A stretch of 64,000 bases of DNA from Gigaspora margarita. Its lineage: Eukaryota; Glomeromycota; Glomeromycetes; Diversisporales; Gigasporaceae. The stretch is from the NCBI GenBank assembly GCA_009809945.1, contig WTPW01000078.1, positions 289,570-353,569 on the forward strand, given 5' to 3'. The notes beneath the pieces were generated by a model. It was given only the letters and a program-made list of their open reading frames with translations, ran no database searches and was not told where the DNA came from. Positions 33,954 through 47,145 of the stretch are shown in pieces; the first letter of the stretch is position 1, and each line of letters begins with the position of its first letter. Position numbers and translations under genes: made by a program.

Positions 33954-34263
33954 ATACAAATTGAGTTGACCATTGTTACCAAAATGGAATTGTATTAAAG
34001 GCATTCAAAAAGTTGGATTTTTTTTTTCTTTTTACGATTCTACTATGAGAAAATACTTACCCAAAGCATTCTAAACAAGCAAGATGGAACTTTAGAAAAT
34101 TCTAATTGGCCAATATAATAAATATAAAAATTTTTTTTCATCTGTATGTACGTACGAATAAAAAATTTTTTGATACTATTGTTGTACTTGTTATTTATAT
34201 TGGCAATATTGCTTGTTGTTGTATTTTTTATACTGCTACTGCTATCCATCTACCATTACTACG

Positions 34264-37200
34264 ATGAAAAAAAATAAGGGCCCTTGTTCCATACAAAATT
34301 GTAGTAGAAACTCTACTATGTTTCAAAAAATTACTTCAATTGCATACAAAAAAGCACAAACGAAAGGAACATTAAAGCAATATGTTTATTTAAAAATCGG
34401 GCAAGAAATATGCTATAGTTATTATTTAGATATTGTAGAGCCTGATCGTCATTTTAAAAAAAAACCTCTGGTTGAACAAGCGAACATTAATAATATGCCA
34501 GTTACAGATTGTGATACTCAGATGCTTGAAGCAAATATTGACAATGATTGTAATGCACAGAAGGCTTTATTAAATAATGGTCTTACATTTGCAGATTAGA
34601 TTCAAATACTTACAAAAGTTCTTTATAAATATCAACGTGAAAAGCCTGGTTTTATTGAACTTAGTCCTGTTCGTTTTCAATTAATGATAGAGAATGCTGA
34701 TTCTCGATTGTGTGGGTTTTTTGATCAAATGGTTAGAGCATTAATTTCTAATGAAAGATCTACATATAAAAAATTAGAAGCAAAAAAAACTGTAGTTAGT
34801 TTTTGCTATATAATGGCTAATGCAAGAAACATGTTTGTTAATAGTTTTGAACTGGAGATTGGCTTGTATCTTTTAGCATCTGGAACTTCATCTGCAGCTA
34901 TTGATATATTGCACAATTTGGGTATGTCTGTATATAGTAAAACAATCAATAATTACAAGAAAAAACTCGTTCAAGATCATTTCCAAAATATTCAAAATTT
35001 TTTTACAAATAATAGCGTAATTTTTTTTTTATTTCAAATTGTTTTTTTTATTTTAAATTTTTTTTTTTATAATTTAAATATTTTTTAATTTAGAATGTTT
35101 TATATATTTACAATTTGGATGACTATCATAATATTCATGAAGAAAGATGTCCTAATGCAACAATACTATCAACACCCTTACATTTTGCAACATGTATTTG
35201 CAAACCAGTAAAGTTATGTGCATCGATCCCTCTTATTTTTAATAATAAAAATATTCATAATCCACTAAATATCGATGCGAGCAATATTTGTTTTAGGTTA
35301 TTACATCAGAATAATGGAGTCTTCGATATTTCTTATGAGACATGAAAGCTACAATGGACCACGTTTGGNGAGCTAAAAGTTAATTGTAATAAGATTGAGT
35401 TGTTAACAGTTCATGTTTATGANGATGCAATAAATGAGCGAAAAGAGGAATGATCTACCAAAGATATGCGACTAATTGGGTTTCAAAAACAAAGTTTATA
35501 CACAATGAATGATTACATTAATGCACATCAAATGATATTAAAAATTAACAAGGACATTGGGTATTTATATAATTCTGTAGCACCTATTGTTGAGGACTGG
35601 CCTGGCTAGCTTTTTATCCGCAAAGCAATTACAAATTTAAATAAATCATCTTTTAATATCCCTCATGAGATCAGTTCATTTATTCTACTACTAGGACCAT
35701 TGCATGTTTTTTTGAACAGCCAAGAACATATTATACTTGTATATTATTCTTTTTTTAAAAAATTGTTCCATTTTGTTTTTGGCAAAAAAAAAAGTTAGCC
35801 AAGAACCCCAAACTATGGCGAATTAACTTACTATTAGAATTAGCACATGGTGGTTGGTGTAAAATTAAAGAAAAAATTATAGCAAAATTTGAATTAAATT
35901 GTAAAGATCTTGAATACTACATGGTTTTTGATCTCTTAGATAATTTAGTCCCAGCCGTATTAGAAGTATATACTATCCTTTTTTAGTCTGGCTCGTTTAA
36001 CAAATATATAGAGGTGATATTCCGTATTTGATGTTTATGTTACGTTGGCGATAACATAATTATAATAAAGCACCGCTCGCATTTCTATCTGATGCCTTTT
36101 ATTGACAAGACACTAACCATTCATTTTTTGAAGCAATTAAACTTTTTTTAGTAAATTTCAATGAGTACTATGTTGAGAATTTTCATAGTAAAATTTGTGC
36201 ACAAACTTCTTCAAATTTAACAGCAGAAAATATTATAAAACAGGCTTATGTAATCGGTATGCACTTTAATTAGTACTTATTTATTCAAAACACTAATTAA
36301 ACTTACAATGTAGATATGCAGAATAATGAAAAATTGCGGGACACATTTATTAAAACCAAATGATATCCTTACACACCATCTGAATTAAGCTTTTTAATAG
36401 AGAAAACTGGGCTTTTTCTTCTTAATTATATACAAAAAATTTTTAAAAATCGTGGAAAAAGCAAAATCCAAAAAAAAAGTCCATAATACTATTTAGCTAC
36501 TTTGGACGAAACCATAGATACAAAATGCCTATCTACAGGTAAAGTTGTAAAAATAAATATAATGTTAAATAAGTTTGGGTTAATTAGATTTCATATAATC
36601 ATAACTTTTAATGTATAATAAGGATTTCTTGCAGTATAGGTGATACTGTTAATAAAAAGGTATTATTGATCAATTAATTTAGAATCGGTTCACCTATATT
36701 GCAANAGATCCCATGATAATATAATTTTTGTNATTNGAATGCTATNATNAAGTNGCAATATGGNTCATCAAACAATGAAATTAATACCAGCCAATCTTTA
36801 ATGTCAGTACCGTATATATTGTATAAGAAAGCAATATGAAATCTAATTTACTAATTTTATGAAATATAAAAAACTAATAAGATTTTTTCTTATAATGTCA
36901 CCAGGAAAGTAAAACTCATTTTTTATTAAATTATAAATTTTTTTTTTTTTTAAAAAAAATTTTTTAACATCCAAGTTTCGTCCTTACAGGCTATAGTTCA
37001 AATTTCCTCTAGAACCTAATTTGTGCGATCTTTGTCATAAATTTTTGGATAATGGTGAAGTCCTGGTTTGTGGGCATGGCTATCATCATAGCTGTTATTC
37101 GATGATGGAATCTTGCTGCCGCCACTGTAAAGAATATTACAAAAAAAGCATTCACTATAATGTTGAAAGTTTCAAAAAGCGATTGGAAAAAGGTCCTAAC

Positions 37201-37328
37201 GCTCTCACCAAAGAAGAAAAACAAGAAAAAACGTAGAACCTAATCAGGAAGATGATACAGCGAAGGAAGTAAGAAGGGAAAACCCTGACACTTTTTTTGT
37301 AGCACTTAATGCTGTTAACGATTGGTAA
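34264..37328 (+). pseudogene. DUF6589-like multi-copy gene with RING-like tail, broken
   Basis: Recognised from memory as a family abundant in Rhizophagus; I believe it carries DUF6589, but cannot confirm it. Blocks in order: an N-terminal part (34264-35016), a 77-nt GT-AG intron (35017-35093), NLDDYHNIHEERCPN, TVHVYDDAINERKEE, VAPIVEDWPG then LFIRKAITNL, LLGPLHVFLNSQEHI, and a C-terminal CDLCHKF / CGHGYHHSCY / CCRHCKEY RING-like zinc site (37021-37140) ending NAVNDW-stop at 37328. In-frame stops: TAG 34597, TGA 35343, TGA 35451, TAG 35607, plus frame changes after about 35780. All four named stops could arise by one C-to-T change from CAG or CGA. The region 36540-36960 holds unrelated sequence with ambiguous bases. 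Function unknown; possibly a captured or former transposon gene. Confidence 0.7.
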
Positions 37329-37329
37329 A

Positions 37330-37594
37330 TGTAAAAAAAAATAAAAAGTTAGTACTATGAAAACTTGGCAGAATATTCGATCCCATTCGATCCCAAGTTT
37401 TCAAATATAATAAAATATACTTGAAAACTTGTAGTTAAATGATGATAATTAAAACCTAACGTGTTACAATTTTTCATATGAGCGAAGTTGCTCAAGAATT
37501 GCATTTTTGGCAAATTTGGTACAATTTGATTGGCTATTTTTGAAGATCGAAAATTGTTATATGACCAATCAAAATTAATTTCTGTCTTGCTAGC
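37330..37594. other. AT-rich spacer
   Basis: Short AAAACTTG / CAAGTTTTC inverted words at 37358-37430; no gene. Confidence 0.5.
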
Positions 37595-37835
37595 ATCGCA
37601 TTACATCTTGTGACTTTGGTTATTCCAAATCGGGTTCTAATTCGTTTCTTTTCACTGCCACAGATTTGATAACGGTAACTGCCCAATTAAGTCTATCCGT
37701 AGATGTCCTGGATCCTTGGTTCCCATGGTATTTTAGTTCTCTAATCAGCTGGTTTTTCTATTTCACCTCTAGGGGGATTTGAACCGGCAACCTTCGATTT
37801 GTAACCTGAGCATAACTGCTATGCTATCGACCCAC
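37595..37835 (-). mobile_element. tRNA-derived SINE, copy 2 (3'-truncated)
   Basis: Reverse complement matches the first ~250 bp of the SINE at 27940: TAGCATAGCAGTTATGC, then GGTTGCCGGTTCAAATCCCC (a good B box), AACCAGCTGATTAGAGAACT and CCCGATTTGGAATAAC. The tail end is missing. It abuts an (ATT)n run at 37845-37885. Confidence 0.85.
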
Positions 37836-37844
37836 AGTTATTAT

Positions 37845-37845
37845 C

Positions 37846-37884
<39 letters not shown>

Positions 37885-38205
37885 TTTATTTTTATTTTTA
37901 CTGGCATGATGAAAGGAATGTTTTAAATGAGAATGACAAAATGTATGACCCATTATAAAAAAAAGACAACAAAAATTTGAACTTTGGGTGAAAGCAGAAG
38001 TATATATAGTATGATATATAGCCCCTAATATATTTAGAAAGGCCAACCCATGTTGACAAATTTGACAATATAATTGGACAATCTTATACAAAAATGTAAT
38101 CAACAAAAAAGGTACAATTTTTAAATTATTGTTGATCAGCAGTTGTGGTCTGGTAATATTGATATGACGAGTTACTGCAGAAGCTGCATATTCAATATCT
38201 ACCAA
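37845..38205 (-). mobile_element. Possible LINE 3' end with (AAT)n tail
   Basis: Minus-strand reading has a Cys/His-rich end (CQICQHGLAFLNILGAIYH, FCHSHLKHSFHHASK) running directly into (AAT)n. This fits the end of a LINE protein and tail, 5'-truncated, but could be chance. Confidence 0.4.
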
Positions 38206-38375
38206 AGGTGTATATAGTACCTAGTGCACTAAGGAGACATGCTTTACGATCTGGTTGATTGACACAGTAGTCAGGTGATATTGATGCGAAGGGCTTTGGG
38301 ATAGCCGTGTGTTCAATACCCACTAGGGATGTCTGTAGTACCCTGTGCACAGAGGAAGACAGGTCTTGACTACGA
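38130..38375 (+). mobile_element. Dimeric tRNA-like SINE remnant
   Basis: Two diverged head-to-tail units of ~125 bp. Both have TGGTAATATTGAT / AGGTGATATTGAT, then a TTCAATAYCYAC B-box-like word, then GTATATAGTACC / GTCTGTAGTACC and GTGCAC. No clear tail. Confidence 0.5.
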
Positions 38376-38502
38376 ATTTTTTTATTATTATTATTTTTAA
38401 TTTTTTTTTATATATATGTATAATATTATTATTTTATATTATTATTTAAAACAAATTTTTTTTATTATTTTGCGGAGCAAATTTTTCAAAGAAGGGAATA
38501 GT

Positions 38503-39061
38503 GTTATATTAGTATAAATATTAAGAATGATATAAATTTTATTAAACTAATCAAATCTGTAGTATTAACTTAAGTAGAAAAACTTTTTTTCGTTCTTAAA
38601 AAGAAGCTCTTTTCACTATAATTTTTATGATAATAAGGTATCTTAGTACATTATCATAGTACATTATCTTAGTATGATATCTTAGTACGATATTTTAGTA
38701 CGTTATCTTAGTATGATATCTTAGTACGATATCTTAGTATGTTATCTTAGTACATTATATTAAAACGTTATCTTAGTACATTATTGTAAAAATTTCAAGT
38801 TTCTACAAATATATAAACTTTGCTTTTTCTTCCAAGGCAGAGCAGGTTCTGTCCTTTAATTCTTTTCCTTTATAAAAATATTTGTACTTAAAAATATTAT
38901 ATCTAATAAATTGATATTATCCTTTGATTATAAATCTTTTATCTTTATACTCTATTTTTTTACTTTCTTGTTTAAATTTTCTCTTTATTTTTACATTTTT
39001 TACCCTCTTATATGTTAAGTTAAGTGATATAGTTTCTTGCCTAAAAGTTACTATATTACAA
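38503..39061. repeat. LTR-like repeat copy 2 (uninterrupted)
   Basis: Same boundaries as the copy at 29949-30839 but without the MITE; TG...CA ends. It borders the 3' end of the decayed LINE. No 5-bp target duplication seen. Fossil solo LTR is the favoured reading. Confidence 0.5.
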
Positions 39062-42000
39062 TATTAAAGTGCAAATGAAGGATTGTAGATATTGTTGTAG
39101 TTAAGTAAAAGGACAGGTGCTGATAAAAGTTATTGTGCTAAGTTATTAGCTATATTATTGTATATATTATCATATGTGCTCTTACTTTGTGTAAATGTAA
39201 TTGATATGAATAAAATTTGATAAGATTAAGAAATTATACCAAATTGGCCAGTAGTTATAAGAAAAGATTTTGTGAGCAAATAGTAGTTTGGGAAGTGACA
39301 AAAATCAGGTAATTTTTTAGAAGGAAGAGGGGGGCAAAAAAAGTTGAAATTATATATAGAAACCTGACCAAATTTATATTAAAGAGGAGAAAGGGGAGTA
39401 GGCCTCTGATAAAAAATAATCAGGTGATTAATGACATGGCCCTTTAAATATAAGTTTAAAATATTTAGAAATAATTAATTGTGAGTCTGTATAGATATGA
39501 ATAGTACTATGCCATGAGCATGTACTAATAGCAGAAAGTATTAACACTAGCTTAGTTTTGTATAATAATAGTCAAAATTGAATTTGGGCTATCAAATTTT
39601 GGATTGTTTGGTTATTAGCAATTTGTGTCTATTCAATGCCCATAGTGCATTGCTCTGTAGAAATATTTTTAACCGATCTATTAGTATAGAATATAAATTC
39701 AAATCGAGTAGAGTTAGTTAAAGTAAGTTAGTAAACTAGCTTGGAGGCTTGGTCGGTAGTAAATATTTTATAAATTGAATTACTATATATTGGAATAGTT
39801 GGTGGTAGTAGAATATAGCTTGGATTACGAAGAGCAATTGAGTATAAAAGATCAAGATAATTTGCATGAAGGTTCAGTTTGTTAGAAGAAGAAGTATAGT
39901 TTTTTCTTCCTAAAAATTTGGTAGATAGAGTAGCAGAAATATTAAAAGTACAATAAGTTTGAATATAAAAGTAGTTAAAGTTGCATCCCAAGCAAAGATG
40001 TATAGATAATATCTGGTGCAGGATATAGTTCTGTATGCTAGTAGTTGAAGTTTGGTAGCTAGTATGTAATTGAAATAGTATTATTAGAATCTGAGTTAAA
40101 CCTGCAGGCTTTACCAATAATAATATTATTATCAAGATATATAATTAGCCAAGTATTAGATTTAGTAGTATAATGGCCAGTATTAACTAAAAGTAATTGC
40201 AAATTTGACTATATAGTTTAAATAGTATAATTAGCCAAAATAGTATTTTCTAATACAGAAACCATTTTGGCTATTTGCCAGTTGGTAAATAATTTACTCT
40301 TGGTGAGATATATTGCCAAGCTAGAAGTATAGAATTGTTAGCTAAAGTTAGTTGTTCTATATATAGAATTCTTTTTTTTATAATTGTTATTTGAATATTG
40401 AATAAAGTGAATGTGTATTGAGAATATCTTCTAATAGTTTGTAAGGGTGGTTAATAGTATGTGGCAATAAAAGTTTGGAATTGATAGTAATTATAAGATT
40501 TAAATATCTTAATAGTTGTTTGTATGATTTTAAAAGTTGTAGTATATTTGTTGGGTCCATTAATTATTGGATTAGGGTGTGCAAGAATACAGTCAACTCT
40601 TTCTAATCTGAACTGCTGGAACTGCCTTTTTTTACTATATAAAAATTTGAAAAAGTTCAGTTTTCAAAAAATTATATATAGCTAATTCGAACTTTATAAT
40701 AAAATTTACAAATGCTCTAGATAATTTTGTTCAGTTTAGAGAGAGTTTAATAGTATTTAGTTTAGAGAGGTTCAGATTAGAGAAAGACAACTATATTAAT
40801 AGCAGACCAAAGATTGTTTTGTAGTTGTTGTAGTCTAATATGTATGCTTGTACCAAAAAGATCTTGGCTATTAAGTCTAGTAAAAAAATTAGAGATATGA
40901 TTCTAAAATTGGATATCCCAGATATTTTTAATGCCATATATATTATAGTTAAGCATAGTGCTATTAGGTGTTGTTCTAGGAAGTTTGGCTTTGTGTTTTG
41001 CAATTGTTAAGTATTTGGACAAGATTTTGTTGCATGTAGTTTGTGAAAGGACTATATTGTGAATATAGTATTCTAAAATAGGTAATAATATAGTATTAAT
41101 AATATAAGTAGCCTATTTGTTAGTAATTTGTTTAGTTTGTAATATATTGGCCAAGTCAAAAATTTCTTGAAAGATTATTTAGATTGTATATTATACTTAA
41201 AATTTGCTATGAACTAGCATCCTAGGAATTTAAAAAGCACATTTGGTGACTAAGTAGAAATAATAGAGTTTATAAAGGATAATTGTAGTACATGTTTAGT
41301 ATTAGATATGAGTATAGATTTTTGTAGATTAACTTGTATTTGTGCCATTGTGTAAAAGAATTTAGCTGTTTGTAAAATTTGTTGCAATTTTTGAAAAGAT
41401 TGGGCAAGCTATAGGGTATTATCTATATATACTAAAGCTGATACTGAAATTTGCATCTTATGTGAGTTAGGTTGTAGTATATGAGATGTCCAGGTAGTTG
41501 AGATTGTATAAGAGGATTATAATAGATGCGCCAAAAGAGTAAGGTAATTGTTTTTTCTTTATTGATTCCATCTTGTACAGGGTAAAGTAGTATTAGTTCA
41601 AAGTTTGTTTTAATTTGGTTAGAGTGATTAGTAAGAAGATCAGTAAGAATTTGAATAAGCTGAAATGACATTTGAATTCTATAGAGTGCTTTAGTAAAAA
41701 GGTTTAAGTTTACAAAATCATAAGCTTTGCTTATATCCTGTAATAGTCCCGTTTGTTGCATATAGCATCTTCAATAAAGTTATTAAGTATATAAATAGGA
41801 ATGTTAACTATTGCCAGATAAAACAATATAGTTATAAGAATTTAAAATTTTGTGTTTTGTAAATATACTATTGAGGTGATTGGTAAGAATTTTAGTATAA
41901 ACTTTTTTAATATGTTTAATAAGGCTAATAGGTCAAGTATTGTGTAGATTGCTATCAAATATTTGTTTTTTAAAAATTGAAAAAATGTGACCATCTTTTT

Positions 42001-44640
42001 ATTGTTTGGGAATATGTTCAGTAAATAAGCATTTGTTAAAAAGAGTAGTAATAGCTAATAGTGCATTAGACCAATATGTTTTAGCATTTTATAGCTAATT
42101 CCAGATAGTCTACATGCCTTATTGTTAGGTAGTTAATTAATGGTATATGTTATTTTTTTCTAATGTTATAGGATCGAGTACAGTAAAGTACCATTGAGGG
42201 TTTATAGATTGTAGTGGTAAGTAGTCATTATGCTATTGCTAATTGAAGATTTTTTGGTTATAAGGCCAGTATAAAGTTCATTGTTGAAAGTGTTGTTGTA
42301 TATGGCTCTTAATTTGTATAGGGTCTGTAATTAGATCATTGTTTGTTTTGATATTATTAAAATAAACAGGATCTGTATTGTGGTTAAGAATGCTATTGAT
42401 CATTTTGGTAGAATTGGTAAGAAGTCTATCATATTTGTTAGAAATAGCAGTATTGATGTGTTCTTTTAGGAATTTGCATTTTCAAAATTGCAAGCATTAT
42501 ATAAAGTTTTTCAAATTTGTTTTGTATCTAAGATCCATTGTACTAAGTATTGTTTGTTAGAGGGTGAAAGATTAATTTGAAGATTGTGTTTTTGGTTAAT
42601 ATATTGAATTTTGTTATTAAGATCAAATGGGATAGGCAGGTTATTATGTATAAGGATTTTAGTTTGATATATAATACTACTAATTGTTTTAAGATCATTA
42701 TGCAGCTCTGTTGCCTTGGGTATAAATGTGTGATAAAAGTTGCAGACTATAAATTTTTTGTTAGAGATAATCTGAACTGCTACCTGAATAATACTAGTTT
42801 GAATTTGATGGTATAACTTTTCTAAAGAACTATCAGCATAGAAAATAGAGAATATATTATAGATACTAAAGTTGTAATTGATTTGATTTGAAAATTCTTT
42901 TCAAGTTTTCTTAGTTATTGCTTTGTAGTTAAAGACTCTGCATTTGCTTCTAGTTTTGTATTGAAGTTTGTTAGATAGAGCAAAGAAAAAGCCCATTGAG
43001 AAAGCAAGATTAAATAATCACTATTAATAGATGTAATTGAACTATAAGTTAAAAATTTTGTTAGAAAAGGAATTATTGAATCATAAGCCCAAATATAGTC
43101 AATTCTGCTAGAGTATCAGCTACTTGTTCAAGTATGTTCCAAGTTATTTGTATGGTCAGCAAGATCATACATATTATTGTTGAGAAGAAAAGAAAAGATT
43201 TGAGTTTTGGCTATATTAGATATTGAAAAGGTAAATAATATATTAAAGTTTCCTAGGATAATAGGATGAATATTGGATAATAAAGCTTGCTAAATCCTTT
43301 GAATTGTAGCCTGTAGAGTATTATTTCTGTAGATTTGATTTGTGGATGAGAGGTATATAGAGATAATTCTAAATTTAAAGTCATGTTTAAAATAAAGATC
43401 AATAGCAATAGCATTTCCAGGGTAGCTTAGTATTTTATAAACATAAGATTTTGATAGAGTTGTGTAGCATAATTGCAGTGCCCTCTGCAGAGTTGTCTAA
43501 GCTAGACCAGTAATAGGTAAAGTGATTTGTATTAAGAAATTTGTAAAATTTGTTAGATGAAATTTTGGTCTCTATAATACCAATAATATGTAGATTATAC
43601 TATAAACAGTATTTTTTCCAAAGTTGCTACCTGGTAATTGTATTGTAACCCTGAACATTGTAAATAGCAATATTAAGTTGTAGAGTATGGTTGTTGTTTG
43701 ATATATAGTTGTTAGTAGTTATTGGATGGTTATTGTTTGCTATATAGTTATTAGTAATTACTGATTCCTCTATTATTTATGATTCTGTATAGAACTCAGA
43801 AGGATATAAGAATATACAGTATAAATGGAGAATTGGTATTTGTAGTTAGTGAGCTATCACTAGGTAATGGAGTAGTAGGAGATGTGGGGTAAAAGAAGTC
43901 ATCAATAGAAGTTGGTAATTGAAAATTGTTATTATTACTGAAGCTCAAGTTGGAACTAGTAAATGATTTAAGTTCAAGTTTGTAAAAAACATGTAAATCA
44001 TCAAAGGGTAAAAAGAAGTGATCTGGCAAAAAATTTTTATATGGCAAATAAATATGTGCTTTTATGAAGTAGTAGCTAATTCATGGATAAGGTTTTATTA
44101 AAATTCTAATATATTGATTAGAGTAGTACATAGAGTAGTTTTCTTGAATATATTCTAAGAATGAACCTACAGTTTGTAGTAAAAAAAGGGGTTGTAATCT
44201 GTGATGATAAAGGAATTTGTTATAGCATGCTAGTGGATCATGTATTTCAGAAATATCTGTGTATAGGTTTGTAGAAGTTTTCTCTACCAAAGGAGTTGTA
44301 TTGAAATTAGTACTAGTAGTATCAGTTTCATCTGGTAGCAATTCATTATTAGAATAAGTTGGTATTAAATTGTTGTTAATATTAGAAAGTAATATCTCAG
44401 AGGGAGATGATGATATGGATTCTGAGATATTTGGTGTATTGTCTTCTATAGCACTCACTGTATGCTTGGCTTGCATGGCTCCACAAGATTCAGAAGCCCT
44501 CTAATTAAACATTAGAAAACTGTTATTATCTAAATCTTATGGGTAAATAGGCTTTACTACCTGCCTATTTACATCATTTTCTTCTCTAACTACTAAGAAT
44601 ATATCTTTTAGAGAAGTGGTGGCTGCATCTATGGGATTAA
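39062..44640 (-). pseudogene. Decayed LINE retrotransposon (EN, RT, RNase H)
   Basis: Read on the minus strand. 44476-43796: first-ORF-like region (Ser/Thr/Asn-rich). About 43700-43100: APE-type endonuclease remnants (LNIAIYNVQGYN, IIGIIETKIS, YWSSLDNSAEGTAI, PIILGNFN). 41761-41432: reverse transcriptase core (LLQDISKAYDFVNLNLFTKAL, PVQDGINKEKTITLLFWRIY). About 39560-39480: RNase H remnant (WHSTIHIYTDSQ). Order and the RNase H suggest an I/Tad-like clade. It is old: many stops and frame changes, and it appears poor in CG dinucleotides. A Harbinger-like MITE sits in its 3' part. Confidence 0.8.
39290..39442. mobile_element. PIF/Harbinger-like MITE, copy 2
   Basis: Ends GGGAAGTGACAAAAATCAGG and inverted GGGCCATGTCATTAATCACC. 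About 150 bp; flanked by TTT on each side. Close relative of the copy at 61933. Confidence 0.75.
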
Positions 44641-45386
44641 TATTATATTATTAAAAGTAAATAAAATTGATATTTTATATAGGTTATAATTCAAAATTTA
44701 GATAACAAAAATAAAAAAAAAAATTTATAAAAGTTTTTTTTTTGAAAAAAAATTTTATAAAAAGAATTTTTTTGAAAAAAATTTTAGTATAAATAAAAAG
44801 TGAATAAAATTTTAAAAGTTTATATTAAAGCTAATATAACCTATATATATATTGTTTGAAGTCCTGGTGAACTTCTGTTTTTAAGGGTCTATATTGTCTA
44901 GTTCTCTGACTCTAGTTTACAATATTTTAGTTTTAGTAGTACTATTAAAAATCTTAGCTATTTTTTTATTCAAAACTTGCTAAATAGGTTTTTATTTTTT
45001 TAGTTTTTTGAATTTGTCTAAATTATAGTATACAAATATGTCTAAAAGCTCCTATTCTAGATAATGAACCAAAATTAAAGATAGTACACCAACTGATTAG
45101 TAAAAAAATGGTTACTAGAACACAGATCTAATTTTTTTCAAAGCATTACTAGTAGAATTTGCATTCTAAACCTGCTACTTGAAGGTAGCAACTTAACAAC
45201 TTGACCAAGTTACCATATCCTTTTTGATTTTTTTTTTACTATATATATATATTATTATTATAGAAATTATATAGTAAATATTTTTTAAAAACAAGCTATT
45301 ATTAATAAAATTTTTATTTAATTAATAATAATAAGTTTATTTTTATTAAGAATTTTTGATTTTTTCACATATGTAATACACTGCAC
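44641..45386. other. AT-rich spacer upstream of hAT element
   Basis: Contains A/T homopolymer mirror runs at 44715-44795 and a tRNA-like SINE remnant (next entry). No gene. Confidence 0.5.
45110..45235 (-). mobile_element. tRNA-like SINE head, decayed
   Basis: On the minus strand ACTTGGTCAAGTTGTTAAG resembles the A-box region of a tRNA-Leu/Ser type, followed by CTACCTTCAAGTAG and GGTTTAGAATGCAAATTC, a B box that looks altered by C-to-T changes. No acceptor stem is evident, so it is not a functional tRNA gene. Confidence 0.5.
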
Positions 45387-45759
45387 TAGTGTTCTATAAA
45401 CCTGAACTGAACTTAGGTTTAGGTTCAGTTTTAGATCCAGTATTGAACCTAAACCTAAATATTTTTTAAAACATGTTTAGGTTCAGGTTTAGTATTGAAC
45501 TTTTAGAGCTGGTTCAGGTTCAGTTCAGGTTCAGTTTATAAGTTCATGAACATGTTTAGGTTCAATCTAGCATTCATATGAACTAGTGATTCTAGATTTG
45601 GGTTCAGGTTTGGTCTGGCCCAGACCAGACTCAAACTTTAAATTTTATTATTTAAAACTTTATACTAAACTCAAACTCAATTATAAGTTTGGTCGAGCTG
45701 GTTCAAATTTTGCAAACAAGTTTGAGTTTGAATAAAAATATATGTATTTTTTGACACTG

Positions 45760-47145
45760 CACAAATTTACTTAGAGTGAGAAGTATAAATCAATTAGTAA
45801 AATTTAGAGAATCATAGCATTTTGTATAATTTTATTAATAAAATTATTAAAAATTGTATTTTATATGAAGATTTACTAATTAATCATAACTTCTTGCACT
45901 AAGTAAACTTGTTCAGCACCAAAAAATACATTATAATAGTATATTTTACTTTACTTAAAATTTGAAAAAAGGATGCTTAATTTTGGAAATTTTCATTAAA
46001 AATTCAAAATTAAGTATCATTTTTTCAAATTTTAAGAAAAGTAAAATAAAATATGCCAATTTGATGTATTTTTGTGATGAACAAGTTTACTTAGTGCAAG
46101 AAGTTAGGATTAATTAGTTAAATTTAGAGATTCATAGAAATTTGTATAATTTTATTAATTAAATTATACGAATTTCTATAATTCTCTAAATTTTACTAAT
46201 TGATTCTAATTTCTTGCACTAAGTAAACTTGTTCATCACAAAAATACATTAAATTGGCATATTTTATTTTACTTTTCTTAAAATCTGAAGAAAAGATACT
46301 TAATTTTGGAAATTTTTATCAAAATTTTAATATTAAGCATCTTTGACGCAAATTTTAAGGAAAATAAAATAAAATATACAGATATAATTTATTTTTTGGT
46401 GCTAAACAAGTTTCATAGGGCAAGAAGCTAGGATCAATTAGTAAAATTTAGAGAATCATAGTATTTGTATAATTTTATTAATAAAATTATACAAATTTCT
46501 ATAATCCTCTAAATTTTACTAATTGATCTTAGCTTCTTGCTCTATAAAACTTGTTAGCACCAAAAATATATCATATTTGTATATTTTATTTTATTTTTCT
46601 TAAAATTTGTATCAAAGATGCTTAGTTTTGAATATTTGATGAAAGAATTATTTATATATAGCCCTGGCTACATGTAGCCTATATTATGTATCTCAAAAGT
46701 TTACTAGAGTAACCCCTGTCATGTTACTAAGTAAAAATGCTCCTCTCATGATTTTACTTTAATTTTATTAAAAACTCTAATTTTAATTCTAATCCTATTT
46801 TTAATATAATTTTAATTCTAATATAAATTTAATCCTAACTCTAATCTATATAGCTACAAATTTTTTTATATATTAATAGTACAGCTACATGTAGTCTATG
46901 GCTACAAATAAATTAATTCTTTGATGAAAATTTTCAAAATTAAGCATCTTTTCTTTAAATTTAAGAAAAATAAAATAAAATATGTCATTTTGATACATTT
47001 TTAGTGCTGAACAAGTTTATTTAATGCAAGAAATTATGATCAATTAGTAAAATTTTATGTAGAACAATATTTTTAATAATTTTATTAATATAATTATACA
47101 AAATACTATGATTCTCTAAATTTTACTAATTGATTCTAACTTTGT
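45760..47145. repeat. ~320-bp tandem palindromic array
   Basis: The word CTTCTTGCACTAAGTAAACTT recurs at about 45892, 46211 and 46532 (spacing 319-321) and its reverse complement at about 46080, 46408 and 47005. Each unit is a hairpin-rich sequence also containing AAGATGCTTAATTTTGG. Unit length and words match the 316-318-bp mariner-like MITEs of this window plus their TA. Confidence 0.8.
46644..46920. mobile_element. hAT-like MITE nested in the 320-bp array
   Basis: 277 bp; ends AGAATTATTTATATATAGCC and inverted AGAATTAATTTATTTGTAGCC, with GCTACATGTAG further in on both sides. Flanked by TTGATGAA (46636-46643, 46921-46928). Confidence 0.85.
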
